A stretch of 64,000 nucleotides of DNA from Macrobrachium rosenbergii. Its lineage: Eukaryota > Arthropoda > Malacostraca > Decapoda > Palaemonidae. Location: NCBI RefSeq assembly GCF_040412425.1, contig NC_089761.1, positions 20,501,644 through 20,565,643 on the forward strand. Direction: 5' to 3'. Shown piece by piece: positions 36,385-48,551 of this stretch. Both the position numbers and the translations under genes were made by a program. Position 1 is the first letter of the stretch. Each line of letters starts with the position of its first letter. The notes beneath the pieces were generated by a model, which saw nothing but the letters and a program-made list of their open reading frames with translations, was not told the origin of the DNA and did no database searches.

Positions 36385-36944
36385 CTGGAAGAATCCTGGA
36401 ACAAATTCATCTCACAATTCACTTCATCAAAAAGGGAAAATACAAACATGATTATACACAAATCCAGTGGTAGACTCAGCGTTCTAAAGAAGATTCTTTA
36501 GACCTAGTAGACACGAGAAACCCCCCCAAAACAAAAGCAGATCGACGGCAGAGAAATTTTATTAATTTCATCTGAAATAAAACTTCAGCACAGATAATTA
36601 TAGAGTCATTCAAAAAATCTAACACCAAAAATTATTAGGAAAAGGGCCAAACACCTTTAAAGCTTACGTGGAGACAGCGAACAAACAAAAGAACTGGAAA
36701 AAGCGGGACTTGCGCGTGACCTACATTCGTCGTCTCCCGGTATCTATGCGTTTAATTGCAATGGCGAAAGCGCCTGCCTTTCATCTTATTTCCTTAATAG
36801 CAATATGAACACCTTACGTGTCAGGCAGACGCACGTGAAGACGATGAAGTATTATTAGCATCAAGAACGTGCGAGTCACATGTATGTCTTAACCCTAACA
36901 CGTTGTTTATGATGATATTTTGGAAAAACGCAAACTGTTGTGAT

Positions 36945-36971
36945 GATGATGATGATGATTATTATTATTAC

Positions 36972-37024
<53 letters not shown>
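36945..37024. repeat. (GAT)n/(ATT)n microsatellite
   Basis: Trinucleotide run directly abutting the LINE-tail copy that follows. Read on the minus strand it is an (AAT)n tail. Confidence 0.93.
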
Positions 37025-37027
<3 letters not shown>

Positions 37028-37262
37028 TCAGTAGATGAAACCTATTCATATGGAACAAGCCCACAGGGACCTTTGACTTGAAATTCAAGCTTCCAAAGAA
37101 TATGGTGTTCATTAGAAAGAAGTAAGAGGAAGTAAAGGGAAATACAGAAAGAAGAGATCCCACTTCTTAAAAAAGAAAAAAAAATTAATAAATAGATAAA
37201 TAAATAAATAAAAACGAATTAAAATGCAAGAAGAATATTATCAGGGTAGTAATGCGTTGCAT
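37025..37262 (-). mobile_element. LINE 3'-tail copy ending in (AAT)n
   Basis: On the minus strand: GCAACGCATTACTACCCTGA, then AACACCATATTCTTTGGAAG, CTTGAATTTCAAGTCA, then TCCATATGAATAGGTTTCAT and a (AAT)n tail. The same order is seen at 4.2 and 55.4 kb. Confidence 0.8.
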
Positions 37263-37487
37263 TAAAATCGAGCAATTATCAGCTATAATCCTCTGTTTAT
37301 TTGAGAGATAAAATTAATAGATTTTTTACTTTTTTTTTATAAGAAATAACAGTTGAATATGAAAAGCTGCATTTCCTTCCCAGTTCTTCAGTCGATTTTG
37401 CGTCCACCGCGAAGATACAGTTCGAGCGGATGATACCTAATATCGTCTATTAATCCCCACATGCTAGTTTATCCCAATAAATAGTTC

Positions 37488-37665
37488 CTCGTTGGGAGGG
37501 TGGGTATAGTTCTCAGCTAGCACGCTGCTGGCCCAACGTTCGATTCCCCGACCGGCCAATGAAGGATTAGAGGAATTTATTTCTGGTGACAGAAATTCAT
37601 TTCTCGTCATAATGTGGTTCGGATTCTACAATAAGCTGTAGGTCCCGTTGCGGTTAAACTAAGAT
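37488..37665 (+). mobile_element. tRNA-derived SINE, second copy
   Basis: Head GGGTATAGTTCTCAGCTAGC, B box GTTCGATTCCCCG, then GACCGGCCAATGAAGG and the same body as the copy at 26.5 kb, truncated after GGTCCCGTTGCGGTTAA. Confidence 0.86.
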
Positions 37666-37957
37666 GTACTTTTATCCCAATAAATGGACAGATGGGAAAT
37701 GGATAATCTCATTATCCAAAGGAATAAACAAAACAACCTTACTGCAGGTTGTGCAAAGAGTAATGTCGAGTCTGACAGATTTTTTTTTAGAACAAACGCA
37801 AACTTACGAAAAGGACTAAAAACTCTGATTCCTCTTTCTGGAACTTTTCCAGATTCCAGAAAATCCTTTCACTCTCTGGTCATTCACTCAGTTACTTTAG
37901 TGCTGCAGTGTCTCATGTAATCCCATCTGTTCGTTGCAACTTTCCATTTTCAACCTT

Positions 37958-38391
37958 TTTAGTTTTCTGTAAGAGAAAACTGTTGTGCCGGCTTTGTCTG
38001 TCCGTCAGCACTTTATTCTGTCCGCAATTTTTTACTGTCCGCACTTTTCCTGTCCACCCTCAGATCTTAAAATCTACTGAGGCTAGTGGGCTGCAAATTG
38101 GTATGTTGATCATCCACCCTCCAATCATCAAACATACCAAACTACAGCCCTCTAGCCTCCGTAGTTTTTTTTTTTATTTAAGGTTAATGTTAGCCATAAT
38201 CGTGCTTCTGGCAACGATATAGGACAGGCCACCACCGGGCCGTGGTTAAAGTTTAATGGGCCGTGGCTCATACAGCATTATACCGAGACTAGCAAAAGAT
38301 AGATTTTTTTTCATGTGGCCTTGATTATACGCTGTAGCGACTGCACAGAAAACTCGATTGCGCCTAAGAAACTTCGGCGCATTTTTAATCG
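37958..38391 (+). mobile_element. Multi-hairpin repeat, copy A
   Basis: Starts TAGTTTTCTGTAAGAGAAAA. It contains TGTCTGTCCGTC, the long hairpin around 38070-38170, the CCGGGCCGTGG block and the terminal hairpin GCGCCTAAGAAACTTCGGCGC. Family description is given at copy B. Confidence 0.88.
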
Positions 38392-38709
38392 TTTATTATC
38401 ATCCTCACATCCTCATCAGTCACTTTCAAAAACATTCTCACACTTATTTAATCCCTTCCACTCTTGCATTATTCTAATCTCCATTCAACAACCTTTTAAA
38501 ATATTCACTAGACCGACACTTAATCTTTTATTCTTAAAAAAAGTTATTTAAAATCGTTTCCATTTTCGTTAACTTTCCTCCAGCATATTATTCTTTTTCC
38601 CTTAAATTTTGATTATTTTTTACTTTTTCAAACTCATTCTGGCCATGAATATCGTTTTCAACGATCATTCCTTCTGTCTTGCAACTATACCTTACATGTA
38701 ATGATTGGG

Positions 38710-38739
38710 ATATATGTGTATATATATATATATTCTGTA

Positions 38740-38801
<62 letters not shown>

Positions 38802-38860
38802 CCATATAAATGTAATATATATGTATATATATATTATTTATAATATATATATATATTATT
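38710..38860. repeat. (TA)n microsatellite, interrupted
   Basis: Several TA tracts separated by short interruptions. Confidence 0.92.
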
Positions 38861-39199
38861 GTGTAAGCGTATAACAGTGCAATATTTACAATAAATATGA
38901 AAATAAGTAGGCAATACCATAAACTCGCTTACACGCAAGCCTGAAAAATCCAGGAAGAAGACTTAATAAAATCATAAAATAATAAAAATCTGACAAGGTC
39001 GAGATTTAGCGACACGGCAAATAACACGATCAGAGAAGTTCGGAGAAGGCTCGACAGGCGGAGGGAGCTAGGACAGTGATCACAATCTGACAGTAATGGA
39101 CAGAGTTGGCCTATGTTAAAAGACGAAGCAGAAAGTTCTTAGCTAAAGGTCTGCTAGAATGCAAGGGTATTTCAAATTGTTAAAAAGATCCGGCTGCCT

Positions 39200-39650
39200 T
39201 TTAGTTTTCTGTAAAAGAAAACTATTGTGCCGGCTTTGTCTGTCCGTCCGCACTTTTTCTGTCAACATTTTTTTTCTGTCCGTACTTTTTCTGTCCGCAC
39301 TTTTTCTGTCCTCCCTCATATCTTAAAAACTACTGAGGCTAAAGGGCTGCAAATTGATATGTTGGTCATCCACCCTCCAATCATCAAACGTATCAAATTG
39401 CAGCCCTCTAACCTCAGTAGTTTTTATTTTATTTAAGGTTAAATTTAGCCATAATCGTGCTTCTGGCAACGATATAGGATAGGCCACCACCGGGCCGTAG
39501 TTCCAGTTTCAAGAGCCACGGCTCATACAGTGCTGTACCGAGACCGACGAAAGATAGATCTATTTTCGGTGGCCTTTATTATAAGCTATAGCGGCTGTAC
39601 AGAAAACTTGATTGCGCCGAAGAAACTTCGGCACATTTTATACTTGTTGA
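39200..39650 (+). mobile_element. Multi-hairpin repeat, copy B (reference copy; Helentron-associated-like)
   Basis: Four hairpins in a row: AGTTTTC..GAAAACT (39203-39223); a long hairpin with arms of about 40 bp and a loop CATCCACCCTCCA (about 39325-39425); a diverged CCACCGAAAG...TTTTCGGTGG type (39543-39573); and GCGCCGAAGAAACTTCGGCAC (39614-39634). Between the first two lies a GTCTGTCCGTCCGCAC block. No coding capacity. The layout (subterminal inverted GTTTTCTGTA/TACAGAAAAC, CTGTCCGTCC tract, terminal hairpin) resembles Drosophila DINE-1/HINE elements as I recall them; I infer a Helentron-mobilised non-autonomous family. Confidence 0.88.
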
Positions 39651-39702
39651 TATAAGGCGGGGGAACAGCTTTAACTTTCATTTATTGCAGCTATTCTTCA
39701 GC

Positions 39703-39703
<1 letters not shown>

Positions 39704-39755
<52 letters not shown>
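39704..39755. repeat. (CT)n microsatellite
   Basis: Pure CT run. Confidence 0.95.
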
Positions 39756-39758
<3 letters not shown>

Positions 39759-39895
39759 CATACGTTAGCTTTCGTTAACTGACGCTGAACAAAGAGAGTC
39801 CAAAGACCCAGTTTAATTAGGAAACATAAAGGAAATATAGACATGCCAGTAAGGTTGCTTCCTTAGATATGGCAAGACTCTGGGAACACATAATA

Positions 39896-39952
39896 AGGAG
39901 AATAGAATAGAATAGAATAGAATAGAATAGAATAGAATAAAATAGAACAGAA
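39896..39952 (+). repeat. (AATAG)n pentanucleotide repeat
   Basis: About ten AATAG units directly before a SINE-like copy. Other copies of that family are preceded by single GAATAGAGTACAG or GAATTGAATACAG motifs, so the run probably grew from the element's 5' end. Confidence 0.92.
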
Positions 39953-40262
39953 TATAGAAGTAAGTTAGGCCAAAGGCCAAGCGCTGGGACCTATGAGGTC
40001 ATTCAGCGCTGAAATGGAAATTAACAACAAGAAGGTTTGACAGATGTAAAACGAGGAAAACCTCGCAGTTGCACTTTGAAACAATTGTTAGAGTGGGTGG
40101 AAAGTCAGATGGAAGGAAGAGAATATGAACGGAGGTACAGTAACAGGAATGAAAGAGGTTGCAGCTACGGGCCGAAAGGACGCTGCAAAGACCCTTAAAT
40201 AATGCCTACAGTGTGCCATGTGAGGTGCACTGACGGCACTACCCCCTTACGGGATCATAATA
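39953..40262 (+). mobile_element. SINE-like element, GGCCAAAGGCC family
   Basis: Full-length: GGCCAAAGGCCAAGCGCTGG, hairpin AGCGCTG..CAGCGCT, GGAAAACCTCGCAGTTGC, GGACGCTGCAAAG and the end GCACTACCCCCTTACGGG. The short frame seen in other copies is broken here by an early TGA. Confidence 0.9.
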
Positions 40263-41551
40263 AGGAGGATATTTCTAAAGCTCAAATGTGGGAAAGGACA
40301 ACCAAAGATAAAAGATGGCCTTACACCGGATCTCTTAGAAACATGAACATCACGTTTTTACAGCGTCTTGTTTGTTAGTTATTGAGTTACATGTTTGTGT
40401 TACTAATTTGTACGAAGTTTTCTCTAAAGCAGATCTATATTCGGTTCCCGATACATTCCCAATGAATATCCATAATGGTATTAATTGGCCCATGTCACAG
40501 GTTGCCTCTGGATCAAGAACAGTCCGCAAACTTTGTGGTGTTTTGGACACATCTGGATATATGTGGAGGTTTTTGGTTGTAATTTTTCAAAGTCATTTCT
40601 TTTTTTAATTTTACTGTCATAACTAAGTGGATCAGCCTACGACAAATTGTCAGGTTTGCTTACAGTACAATCCTCTAAATTTTATTGTCAATAACTGGCA
40701 AACTCATTCCATAAGAAACCGCTTACTCTTGTGAGGTTATAACTGGCAATGGTTTAATGCAGCAGTCCTGGACAACTGTATACATGTGCGCTTGTATATG
40801 AAATGTATATGTATATATTTTCTGCTAGTATGGAATGAATTCGGGCATATGCACATGACGAGATTAGCAATAAGCCGATTAAATAGAGCATCTATCAACG
40901 TTTAGTTAAATCTCGTGTCTGCATTTCACACTGCAAGTTCACCAGCAACATGATTCATGGATTAAAATTGTACAAAAACGAAACAGGGCAGTGTTGATTT
41001 ACAAAAGGGAAACGAAAAATGGGTGAACTTACTAAACTTAGCAATGAATGCTGCTTATTATGAAGTAATGCAATCTTAAATACGTGACTAAAAATAAAAA
41101 TGATAACCTAGCATAAAGTTAGCTACGAAATCGCATCGCAAGAGGAATAGGTATTACGAAAAATTGTCTCTGTAATAAAATAGCTATTATGGTATCTGTA
41201 ACGACACAAAAGAAATTTCTCACGTTTAAGTAAACAAAAATTAGTTTCAGGGTTATCACAAAGATCACTGTAAAAGGCTTGACTTCGAGGAACCCTTAAT
41301 GAAAGGCCGTATCCCCGGGTGTCACTAACAGATGAGTAGGCAGACTTAAAAATCATCGGTGGGTTATTGATATTCACCGGAGAACAGCAGTTCAAAAAGT
41401 CACGACGATACGTTTGTTTGCATGTTCTTGTTCCCGTCGCGTGTGCGAAAAAAGCGTAATGCTTAACCGTTTCTGACTTTTGCCCGCGGAGACGAAGTCA
41501 CGCTACGAGTGGGGAAATATTATAGGAGAGGAAGCCAAATAACGAAATATG

Positions 41552-41928
41552 CCTTTTTAGTTTTCTGTAAAAGAAAACTATTGTGCCGGCTTTGTCTGTC
41601 CGTCCGAACTTTATTCTGTTCGCACTTATGTCCGCCCTCAGATCTTAAAAACTACTGAGGCTAGAGGGCTGCAAATTGGTATGTTGATCATCCACCCTCC
41701 AGTCATCACACTTACTAAATTGCAGCCCTCTAGCCTCAGTAGTTTTTATTTTATTTACGGTTAAAGCTAGCCATAATCGTGCTTCTGGCAACGATATAGG
41801 ATAGGCCACCACCAGGCGGTTCATGCAGCATTATATCGAGACCACCGAAAGATAGATCTATTTTCGGTGGCCTTGATTATAAGCTGTAGCGGCTGTACAG
41901 AAAAGTCGATTGCGCCGAAGAAACTTGT
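41552..41928 (+). mobile_element. Multi-hairpin repeat, copy C (3' end truncated)
   Basis: Starts TTTTAGTTTTCTGTAAAAGA. It has the long hairpin near 41645-41752 and the CCACCGAAAG hairpin near 41842-41872. The terminal hairpin breaks off after GCGCCGAAGAAACTTG. Confidence 0.88.
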
Positions 41929-42331
41929 TAAGTCTACAAGCCGCGTTGTTGCCAGTTTCTGGTCGATTCCAACGATGCATATGATTGCTCTTCGGCTTTG
42001 AGCGTGACTTGAGCGTGACGATTCATTTGAGACCCCAGCAACATTTTAAAGCTTTGGTTCAGGTACTCTTCTCTCCCTTTGTATCATGCATATCAACATC
42101 GTCATCATCTTCCTCTTCCTCTTCTTCTTTGACAAAAAATCGTGACACCGAAGTCCAAATACACGACATGTTTTGGTTTTCGTCTTGAAGGCTTGATTCC
42201 AAGTTTCCCTTATCTTCCCGCGCATCTTTTACACCGTTTTCCTTACCGTCCTATTCTTGAATGACAAGGAATCATGGCTTTCGTTGATTTTCTGGGAATT
42301 TTGTCACGATGGCAACGCAGTCGCTTACAAT

Positions 42332-43065
42332 AACAAAATGAGGTTGGTGTTTTCCTTGTTTTTCCGGACAAAACTAAACATTGATATTATTTTTTATTTA
42401 TTATTTTTTCTTATACCCTAAAATTACATGAATATTTTGACAGTTGATAGAGAATATGTTTACTCTACAGAGGTCGTTTGACATTAAACTTGGATTGTGG
42501 ACGTTCTTTCTCACATGTATAACATTTGTTACTTCAGACATTTAATTTAAGAACATATTATGTAGTCTATCTCGATCCTTTTAGGTACGTTTTCTTCCTC
42601 AGTATTTCTGTGTGTAACTTCCTGTTTAGGAGAAGTTAGGTGGTGCCCTGCAAATAAATACCCGCATGGACACACAAGAACGCTTCATGGTCAGTCATAG
42701 TACTGACCATGAAGAGTTCTTACGTGTCCATGAGGGTATTTACATTTTCAGGGCATCGCCTAACTCCTCTTAAACACGAAGTTACACACAAAAATACTGA
42801 GGAAGAAAACGCACTCAAAAGGATCGAAATAGACTGCATAATATGTTCTTAAATTAAATGTCTGAAGTAACAAATGTTATACATGTGAGAAGAGCGTCCA
42901 CAATCCATGTTTAGTGTCAAACGCCCTCTATAGAGCAAACATATTCTCTATCAACTGTCAAAATATTCATGTAATTTTAAGGTATAAGAAAAAATGAAAA
43001 AGAAAAAAATTGTGTCAGTGTATAGTTTTTCGGAAAAACAAGAACACCAACCTTATTTTGTTTAG
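42332..43065. repeat. Near-perfect palindrome, arms about 365 bp (foldback element)
   Basis: The left arm runs from AACAAAATGAGGTTGGTGTT to TTCATGGTCAGT (42684-42695). A 6-nt centre (CATAGT) follows, and the right arm returns from ACTGACCATGAA (42702-42713) to AACACCAACCTTATTTTGTT. By eye most positions pair over the full arm length, with scattered mismatches and a weaker stretch near 42385-42420 / 42985-43025. No open frame of note and no clear target duplication. Confidence 0.93.
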
Positions 43066-43699
43066 ACGAAAAACATCTAAAGCTTCCGGTAAGTAAATCA
43101 ACATAACCTACACATACTTTTTTTAGAGTCACGCAGTTCAGTGCTTAACCCCATCGCTCCGAAGCATGTTTGCATAAGATAACAATACTTTCTAGCATCC
43201 AGAACACTAAAGAAACAGTGCAGTATCATGATCCACTTAATGATCCATAAAACCACACGCATTAATTACAGAACATTGCCTGAAACTACAATACTGCACA
43301 ACGATTCTAATACAGAGAAAAGCGTTCGAGCACCGTGACCTTTAGGTTAATTTCCCAACAGCTGAGATAACGCCTAGGGACTAAAAAGGCACTAATGAAG
43401 GGGAATTGGTTGATGATCTCCTATTAGCTATCTTACCTGTGGGTTTTACATGTTCAGCTTGGGGTACTCTGTGTTGGTGCCAGTGTGAAGTTAGTATGGA
43501 TATTTAAACTTGCTTGTAAAAGCAACTTTGTGGCTTTATTGTGAGTCTCTCTGTAAGCTCTTTTGTTTGTTGATGATGCCACTATACTATGGTGTCATGA
43601 ATACAAATAATGGCGAAGGAAGGGGTTATGACTGATGCTGACAAAAACACACGACTGACGAATGTGCAATGCTCAGTTCGCATCATAGCTCTAGTTATG

Positions 43700-44055
43700 A
43701 CTTTTAGTTTTCTGTAAATGAAAACTATTGAGATGGCTTTTTGTTTGTCCGCCAGCCCTCGGATCTTAAAAACTACCGAGGCTAGAGGGCTGCAAATTGG
43801 TATGTTGATCATCCATCCTCCAATCATCAAACATACCAAATTGCAGCCCTCTAGCCTTAGTAGTTTTTATTTTATTTAAGGTTAAAGTTAGCCATGATCG
43901 TGCGTCTGGCACCGCTATGGGCGCCAACAACATAGGCCACCATCGGGCTGTGGCTGAGAGTTTCATGGGCCATGGCTGAGTTTCATACAGCATATAATGC
44001 TGTCCAGAAAACTCGACTGCGCCGACGAAACTTCGGAGCATTTTTTACTTGTTTT
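43700..44055 (+). mobile_element. Multi-hairpin repeat, copy D
   Basis: Starts TTTTAGTTTTCTGTAAATGA and has a shortened CTGTCC tract. The long hairpin lies near 43766-43868 and the terminal hairpin GCGCCGACGAAACTTCGGAGC near 44020-44040. It lacks the CCACCGAAAG hairpin. Confidence 0.86.
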
Positions 44056-45230
44056 ATTGCGGCTTGTTTAATATTTGCACATTCAGTACAATTAACAGTT
44101 GAATTAGCTCACTTTCTCTGTAAGTTACTCGGGCTTCATTGTGGCCCATAATGACTCAAAAAATGTTCTGCTGCAAGCTTCTATTTATTGATTTACAGGA
44201 GGAACTGAGCAAGAGTATCCAGAAATGAACATCGCGTTCAGTTTAAACATGCGACGTCCAATGTTTCCCCAGAGGATTAGGCGGAATGGACGGGGAAAAA
44301 TCACAAGGTAATGTGCAGCCTTGCCTGAGGGGAAAAACGGGGACATGGGGAGGCGAATTACCGGCGAGGTGGCAGCCGACGCTGGAAAGAGATCAATAAC
44401 AACACTAAAGGAAAGGAGGAACATAAGGGAGAACAGTAAAGGGAATAAAAGAAAGTCGACTCCACAGATAATCATACCCTACTTACCTTGTGGCTGCCGA
44501 CGCACCTTCCCCCGAAACTTATTCCCGCCATCACTCGCTATTTGTAGCACTTACGGCGCGCTTAGCGTGACGAGAGGCTGGATTCTATTCCTGATTTCCC
44601 TCGGGGAACCTTATTGCCTTAGTACATGACACGCCTTGCATGGGCATTACGTTTGATTTCTTTCGGATATTATGCTCGTTTTAGATGCTATAAAGTGAAT
44701 TTACGAGATTGCGTGCCCATATCAGCAATGTCGTTGGGATCAAGGACCTTGGTTGGGATTGAGCAGTCAGTTTGAACATAAGTTTTGCTGAAATGATGAT
44801 TAGAAAATAAATTTTCATATATTAATATTACAAATAACATTATTCTTTGCGGTTACATAATTGAAATATTTCTTATTTAACGTCCATTTTATATTCAATG
44901 GTAATGGGAATAAAAGAAATTACCTAAAACAATTTATTTAAAATGTTAAAAGTTGCACTTGTGTAGCCTAGGAATCTCTACCTTTGTGTTCTCTTACGTC
45001 AGCAACATGAAAAAAGAAAGGCTATAATTAGCTCCCAATTACGTGTGACCATAAATTTTTTACTCCTCATTTTTTCTGACGCCGATATTCTGTCCCTTGT
45101 TTTCCAAATATTTTTTTTTTTTTTGGTCAGTTAAGAAAATTAATAAAAATTCTGCACAACATACCACCAGCAGTTAGAGGAATCGACCAAAGTCCCGTAA
45201 GAGCAAGTGTGGTGGCTGTCGCAACCATGA

Positions 45231-45231
<1 letters not shown>

Positions 45232-45284
<53 letters not shown>
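45232..45284. repeat. Poly(A) tract of 53 bases
   Basis: Uninterrupted A run after a GC-richer segment of about 90 bp (45145-45231) ending GCAACCATGAC. It could be the tail of a retroposed RNA copy; the source is not recognised. Confidence 0.9.
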
Positions 45285-45286
<2 letters not shown>

Positions 45287-45725
45287 GGAATCTAATATTT
45301 TTTTTTTAGACCTACGTGTATCTTTGTACACCACATTTGGTATTTTTACGCGTTTGTTTTTTTTAATAAAAGATAAACGTTCGAATATCTTTTCGCCTTT
45401 ACTAAACACATTCCCATTTATCTGATCTTTCTGAGATGGCGATAGTAATTTAGCTCTGTTCAACTTTTCAATAATGATACAGAATAGCAATGGGCTACAG
45501 TGCGGTTCTGGAGTTGCAGTGTACCACTCAAGCCAGTATCATTTTTCCACTATAAAATTATTAGATGAAATGCAACGTATAGTTTTTTTTTTTCTCCAAG
45601 AACACTGGTGGTATATGCGGTTGTCAAGCTTTAAATTATGTAAACACGGAAGGGATGAAATAACAAAAGTTATTAATCATATATTGCATCCCGGTAGTTT
45701 ATTCACTAAATTGAGACGCTTTCTG

Positions 45726-45726
<1 letters not shown>

Positions 45727-45797
<71 letters not shown>
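45727..45797. repeat. (ATT)n microsatellite
   Basis: About 23 units. Confidence 0.95.
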
Positions 45798-46685
45798 CTA
45801 ACCATACATATGCGACTAGCTAACATTGGCTACAATCTTGTTAAGTAAGTTGTTAAAGAACGGTATTCTCATATTTAAGCTTATGCAGAATAAATCAACT
45901 TACGGATAACAAAGAAAAAACAAAGACATGACAAGAGAAAACAAACAATATACAAATAAAAATGACAGACAAAAAAATATATAAACACCTAAAAATGCAT
46001 CTTTCATAACACGAACGCTGTTAATGCCCTCAGGCGTTGAAAAACGTTTTCTTTTTTAAGACTTTATTTTCCAAAGATGATTGTGAGATATCAGATTTTA
46101 AACGGATTTACTCTGGTGAAACGAGATTTAAAATATTTCCCGAGATGTCTTGTGCCATCGTCGTCAGCCAAAAGAAGTGATTTTTATTGCATTTGTGTCA
46201 TTCTCCCTGAGGCAAATCATCTCGTGGTGTAGTGTACGTGTTCCTTAATGTTTTGAAAGAGACAGTTTTCTGTAAACTGTTGTATCCGTAACTCTCGGGA
46301 ACATTCTGCGTGTTGCCGCCCAGGATTAATAGAGTACATTTAATCCTGTTGCCAAATGCCGCCTTTTGTTATTGTTGTCGTCGTCGCTGTGTAGAGTGGA
46401 AGCGGGCGGACTTGAAGGAATAGAGATGTGCCCTGGAACTTTAGTGTTTCGTCTCTGCCATCCTCCATAACCTTACCAAGTCAGGGATTAAATCGCATCC
46501 GTGGATAATTGAATCGTAATTCCGAATCCACTGAGGAGCGCAGGCTTGCATGCCCCCAAATGACAGCAAAATCGGTCCCTCGACTTAACGACGTCCTGAA
46601 GATGTCATTACCGTCTCGGGGCAATGTTTTTAGATTTTCTTGCTTTTTTTTTTCCATCACGAACCAGCGCTCACAGTACTTTATG

Positions 46686-46890
46686 TGCGTCGTTTTTCTG
46701 TACTGTAATCGTTCTATTTATCTATCTATCTATCTGTCGTTTTTCTGTAATGTAATCGTTCTATTTATCTATCTATGTATCTGTCGTTTTTCTGTACTGT
46801 AATAATTCTACTTATCTATTTATCTATCTGTCGTTTTTCTGTACTGTAATCATTCTCTTTATATGTTTATCTGTCTATCTATCTCACTCA
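46686..46890 (+). repeat. Compound tandem repeat: 22-bp block alternating with TCTA tetranucleotides
   Basis: CGTTTTTCTGTA[CA]TGTAAT occurs four times (near 46689, 46737, 46792 and 46839), each followed by CNTTCTNTTTAT and a (TCTA)n run. The period is about 50 bp. Confidence 0.9.
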
Positions 46891-47211
46891 GATACACATA
46901 AAGACACGAGCAAACGCGCGGGCGAGCAGACATTTAAATTTGTGAAATAACCTTAATTCCAGCACTGGATTAAAGGAAATTTCTACAGAAAACTACAGAA
47001 GTAACAGAATGATTAGTGGTTAAGAAATAACCTAAGCGTTATTTGCTGCACTAACTATAATATTTTAATATAACGAAAAACAATGTAGTCAGAGAAAATT
47101 CTACACTTTTATCAGAAAAAAAATTAAACTGAACATCCTTTCTTAAAGTTTTTTTTCAGACGAAAAAAAATTAACTCCAACTCCCTCTTTTTAAGGGTAG
47201 ATAGAACAAGT

Positions 47212-47601
47212 CAAAAATGCGCCGAAGTTCCTTCGGCACAATCGAGTTTCCTGTACACCGCACAATCAAGGCCACCAAAAATAGATCTATCTTTCGGTGG
47301 TGTCGGTATGAACAGCGTCCCATGAAACTTTAACCACGACACGGTAGTGGCCTGACCTACATCGTTGCCAGAAGCACGAGTGTGGCTAAATTTAACCTTA
47401 AATAAAATAAAAATTACTGAGGCTAGAGGGCTGTAATTTGGTGTTTGATGACTGGAGGGTGGATGATCAACATACCAATTTGCAGTCCTCTAGCCTCTGC
47501 AGTTTTTAAGATCTGGGGGCGGACAGAAAAAGTGCGGACAGAATAAAGTGCGGACGGACAGACAAAATCGGCACAATAGTTTTCTTTTCAGAAAACTAAA
47601 A
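47212..47601 (-). mobile_element. Multi-hairpin repeat, copy E (reverse orientation)
   Basis: Begins on the plus strand with GCGCCGAAGTTCCTTCGGCAC and ends with TTTTCAGAAAACTAAAAA. The long hairpin lies near 47408-47508, and the AGATCTATCTTTCGGTGG part lies near 47280. Confidence 0.88.
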
Positions 47602-47957
47602 ATCGGAATGATACAAAATCAGAGTACCAATATAGAATATAACGTTGCCCCTAACTACATGAATTGTCTATGTGCGAGTAGCGAGTTATTCTCTCAAAGG
47701 GGATGAAGAAAATTCTTTTTGCTTAGTGAACCACACATATATCCCATTTATAAATAGAGAAATTATTAGGACAGGACTGGATCTAATTAAAAAGGAAGGC
47801 GAACCAGGAAAAAATAGACACGTCTAATATTTCATCCTCAATACATCACGGATTCTATATTTACTTTCTCCTAATCCCTTCGGGGCTCGCAGATATGAAC
47901 GTAACCTAATCTTGTTTCACTCACTCATTACGCTTGCATTCTGATTAGCCTTCCAAT

Positions 47958-48047
47958 GAAGAAGAAGAAGAAGAAGAAGAAGAAGAAGAAGAAGAAGAAG
48001 AAGAAGAAGAAGAAGAAGAAGAAGAAGAAGAAGAAGACGAAGAAGAA
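47958..48047. repeat. (GAA)n microsatellite
   Basis: About 30 GAA units with one GAC interruption. Confidence 0.95.
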
Positions 48048-48175
48048 ATCTCATCGTCTGGAAACTCCCCAAACCTTCATCGATGATGCATTAAACCAAA
48101 TGTCCTAAATTTAGCCTTAATTCTTCGTCTCCTTCTATTTTTGTTGCCCTTAATCCAGTTAAGAGGCCTTGATCA

Positions 48176-48179
<4 letters not shown>

Positions 48180-48250
<71 letters not shown>

Positions 48251-48298
48251 TATCCCCGTCAAACTGCACTGGAGAAACCTAGTATGTATCTGCTTTCT

Positions 48299-48383
<85 letters not shown>

Positions 48384-48434
48384 TTTTATCCCCGTCAAAC
48401 TGCACTGGAGAAACCTAGTATGTATCTGCTTTCT

Positions 48435-48501
<67 letters not shown>

Positions 48502-48551
48502 TATCCCTGTCAAACTGCATTGGAGAAACCTATAGTATGTATCTGCTTTCT

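Larger units (their letters stand above)
44056..47211. other. Stretch without recognised gene
   Basis: Contains a GC-richer part (44230-44630) with an open frame of 102 codons that I do not recognise, a 53-A tract, an (ATT)n run and TCTA-rich repeats. No domain or RNA gene was seen. Confidence 0.5.

Noticed and set aside
40350..40608. Overlapping open frames on both strands
   Set aside because: No recognised motif; neither frame has support beyond length.
44321..44629. 102-codon open frame in a GC-richer stretch
   Set aside because: Composition alone explains the length; the sequence is low in hydrophobic core and not recognised.
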